A stretch of DNA of 24,049 nucleotides, from positions 1 to 24,049 of the forward strand of contig CAZGDR010000029.1 of the NCBI GenBank assembly GCA_964524755.1, written 5' to 3'. This document shows, one piece after another, positions 22,501 to 24,049 of the stretch. Numbering within the stretch: the stretch's first letter is position 1; every line of letters begins with the position of its first letter. Source of the DNA: JAQVOO01 sp964524755. GTDB taxonomy: Bacteria > Spirochaetota > Spirochaetia > Sphaerochaetales > Sphaerochaetaceae. The notes below the pieces were generated by a model. That model saw nothing but the letters and a program-made list of their open reading frames with translations. It had not been told where the DNA came from and did not search any database. Position numbers and translations under genes: made by a program.

Positions 22501-23319
22501 CTAGAGAATAATTAAACTGAACCCACTCGCGATCAAGACAGCAACAACATTACTGAGAAAGTTAACGACATCGTTATCAATCCAGCGTACACCACGGCAT
22601 AGTTCAAGGCGAACCCCATCCCGTTGTTCATGCTCTGTAATCTGTTCCCGCTTTGGATCATAATAGTGTGCTTGCACCGTTGCACCTAAAAAACTATCTA
22701 CCACGGATCCAATCGCTCCAGAAATAGCTATAATAGAGGCTAAAAAAAGCCATTTATGATTGGTATACATAGCAAACGTAGCATACCAAGCGAGGGCAAT
22801 GATACTTGAACCCACAAGGCTACTAAACGTCCCTAACCAAGTAACTCCCCCAGACATTCCCTTGGGCACCACAACAAAAGTTCTAATGGATACAGGTGGA
22901 CGTCTACTGAGAATACCAGCTTCTCCAGCCCAAGTATCGGCTGTACTAGCTGCAATTGAGGCTCCAAACATAACTAAAGCTAAGGTATCACCACTGAGAC
23001 CATAATAGAGAGCAGCAGCTCCGGCTAGCCCCCCATTGGCTAATACTTGAGCCCAATCCCGAGGACCATTTTTCTTTTGAATACCCGGTTCGACTACTTT
23101 GAAAACCGCTCGGCTCAGTTTACTAAGAATATTAGCGGTCACAAAAAATAGGATTAAAAGAACCCAACCTCCAAGTCTTACATAGTGGAAAGCCAGCGAT
23201 CCAATGACAAAGGCCGCAATAGAACCTGAAAGGGTAAGTAACTTAGCTCTTTGAGCCACAATTGCCACTACTCCATTCACCCCAATAGGGATAAGGTAAA
23301 ACCAGATTCCCGTATTCAT
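22501..23319 (-). CDS. DUF92 integral membrane protein (VTE6/TMEM19-like)
   Basis: This 272-residue protein has about six or seven TM segments. DUF92 hallmarks are NGPRDWAQVLANGG, ASTADTWAGEAG, PKGMSGGVTWLGT, SVVDSFLGATVQ and VRWIDNDVVNFLSN. The plant member VTE6 phosphorylates phytyl phosphate to the diphosphate; bacterial members are mostly uncharacterised. Its start overlaps the stop of the preceding phytol/dolichol-kinase-like gene (ATGA), behind GGGAGGAG, so the two are made together. A two-step phosphorylation of a polyprenyl-type alcohol is the obvious hypothesis. Confidence 0.85.
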   Translation of the reverse strand: MNTGIWFYLIPIGVNGVVAIVAQRAKLLTLSGSIAAFVIGSLAFHYVRLGGWVLLILFFVTANILSKLSRAVFKVVEPGIQKKNGPRDWAQVLANGGLAGAAALYYGLSGDTLALVMFGASIAASTADTWAGEAGILSRRPPVSIRTFVVVPKGMSGGVTWLGTFSSLVGSSIIALAWYATFAMYTNHKWLFLASIIAISGAIGSVVDSFLGATVQAHYYDPKREQITEHEQRDGVRLELCRGVRWIDNDVVNFLSNVVAVLIASGFSLIIL

Positions 23320-23984
23320 GCTCCTCCCAACAACAAGGCAGCTAAAAATGTTGTACCTAGTGGGACTGTAATATTATCAAGACCGTATGGGGTAAACGCC
23401 TCAAGAGCGGTAGCGACGAGAGCAACTACGACCACCGCGACCCACCATCCTAAAGTCCACAACCCTGCAAGTTGATATCCTACTGAAAAACCAATCAGAA
23501 CGAGGAGGGTAACGATTCCCATCACCATTGATCCGAGAACAGTTTTCCCTTTCCGAATCTCTCTTGTACCCCAGTGCCTGCCGACGATAGCTGCTAAGCC
23601 ATCTCCATACCCCATGGTAATAGCGCCCATACCACAAGCCCACAACGGTATGGCATTGGTATACCCCAAGAGGACAAGTAACAGTAAAGAAATCGGGAAA
23701 TAGACTAACCCTAGATTTCTCCTTTTATCACTGATGCCAAGTATATTGGCGGCACCAGTCATTACAGCGATTCCATTCACCAGAATAAACAGAATAGGGC
23801 CAACCAATGCAAAGGCCAGAGAATCAAAATTAGCAATAAGTATAAACCACCAATTTGAGACACCAATGTGGATAAATTTGCGTATAAACTCAGGACTGAA
23901 CCGATCAAATTTTGATAGCATAATCCCTACTCCTACGATGACCCCAATAAAAGCTAAAGAAACCAACAACCCGATTGTATTCAT
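23316..23984 (-). CDS. Dolichol/phytol kinase-like membrane protein (VTE5-like)
   Basis: This is a 222-residue polytopic membrane protein of the dolichol kinase / phytol kinase / CDP-diglyceride synthetase fold. Motifs seen are RKFIHIG near residue 35, GYGDGLAAIVGRHWG, GKTVLGS and the late EAFTPYGLDNITVPLG, all typical of the CTP-dependent polyprenol and phytol kinases. The ATG at 23984 starts directly before TM1. The frame is open for 20 more codons towards the window edge, without membrane or family features. A good promoter abuts this ATG, so the message may be leaderless. It is paired with DUF92 by a 4-nt overlap. Confidence 0.85.
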   Translation of the reverse strand: MNTIGLLVSLAFIGVIVGVGIMLSKFDRFSPEFIRKFIHIGVSNWWFILIANFDSLAFALVGPILFILVNGIAVMTGAANILGISDKRRNLGLVYFPISLLLLVLLGYTNAIPLWACGMGAITMGYGDGLAAIVGRHWGTREIRKGKTVLGSMVMGIVTLLVLIGFSVGYQLAGLWTLGWWVAVVVVALVATALEAFTPYGLDNITVPLGTTFLAALLLGGA

Positions 23985-23990
23985 CTTACC

Positions 23991-24019
23991 ACTATAGAAA
24001 ATAAACCACCCTTTTTCAA
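23991..24019 (-). promoter_or_regulatory. Promoter abutting the VTE5-like start codon
   Basis: -35 TTGAAA (24014-24019), a 17-bp spacer, and -10 TATAGT (23991-23996): five of six matches in both boxes. Only 6 nt separate the -10 box from the ATG at 23984, so transcription would begin at or next to the start codon. Confidence 0.55.
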
Positions 24020-24049
24020 GATATTGACAGAGTATAGGGCCCATGTTAT

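Overview
The window reads as a chromosomal segment of an anaerobic, fermentative bacterium, most likely a spirochaete close to Sphaerochaeta-type lineages. The evidence is a 16S 5' domain with the spirochaete-like GTTTTAAACATGCAAGTCG segment instead of the common CCTAACACATGC form, a threonyl-tRNA synthetase without the N-terminal TGS domain (as in Borrelia and Treponema), and a groL with no groES in front of it. Several parts look clostridial: a T-box riboswitch, a [FeFe]-hydrogenase sensory cluster, and a TlpA / CXXC-microprotein / polyferredoxin trio. The taxonomic call is inference from these features, not from a database search.

Layout. Positions 1-360 are the 5' end of a 16S rRNA gene on the minus strand, cut by the window edge. 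Upstream of it lie a hairpin-rich leader and a strong promoter. A minus-strand block (846-5088) then carries, in order of transcription, a T-box leader, thrS, an M32 carboxypeptidase and a pgsA-type phosphatidyltransferase. The next block (5099-13092, minus) starts with ispH, a NagD-like HAD phosphatase and the redox repressor rex. It continues into a tightly overlapping cluster: NuoE-like [2Fe-2S] ferredoxin, HydS-type sensory [FeFe]-hydrogenase with PAS domain, SpoIIE/PP2C phosphatase, second NuoE-like ferredoxin, a second [FeFe]-hydrogenase-family protein, and a free-methionine-R-sulfoxide reductase. Positions 13172-16758 (minus) hold yajC-secD-secF, and 16965-18605 (minus) hold groL.

From 18819 the strand switches. 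An EamA transporter is followed by a three-gene set: a membrane-anchored TlpA-like thioredoxin, a 54-residue CXXC membrane microprotein, and a membrane polyferredoxin. This set runs tail-to-tail, with a 47-nt overlap, into a minus-strand group: a dolichol/phytol-kinase-like membrane protein, a DUF92 protein (the pair resembles plant VTE5 and VTE6) and a glycerate kinase.

How the genes may work together. The rex-hyd cluster looks like a redox/H2 sensing and signalling unit. HydS carries H-cluster ligands but has alanine at the proton-relay cysteine position, and it is coupled by a GTGA overlap to a PP2C phosphatase. The adjacent second hydrogenase-type protein keeps the relay cysteine. The TlpA trio looks like a route for moving electrons across the membrane to extracytoplasmic thiols. 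The two membrane kinase-like proteins suggest stepwise phosphorylation of an isoprenoid alcohol. The remainder is housekeeping: translation, phospholipid synthesis, secretion and protein folding.
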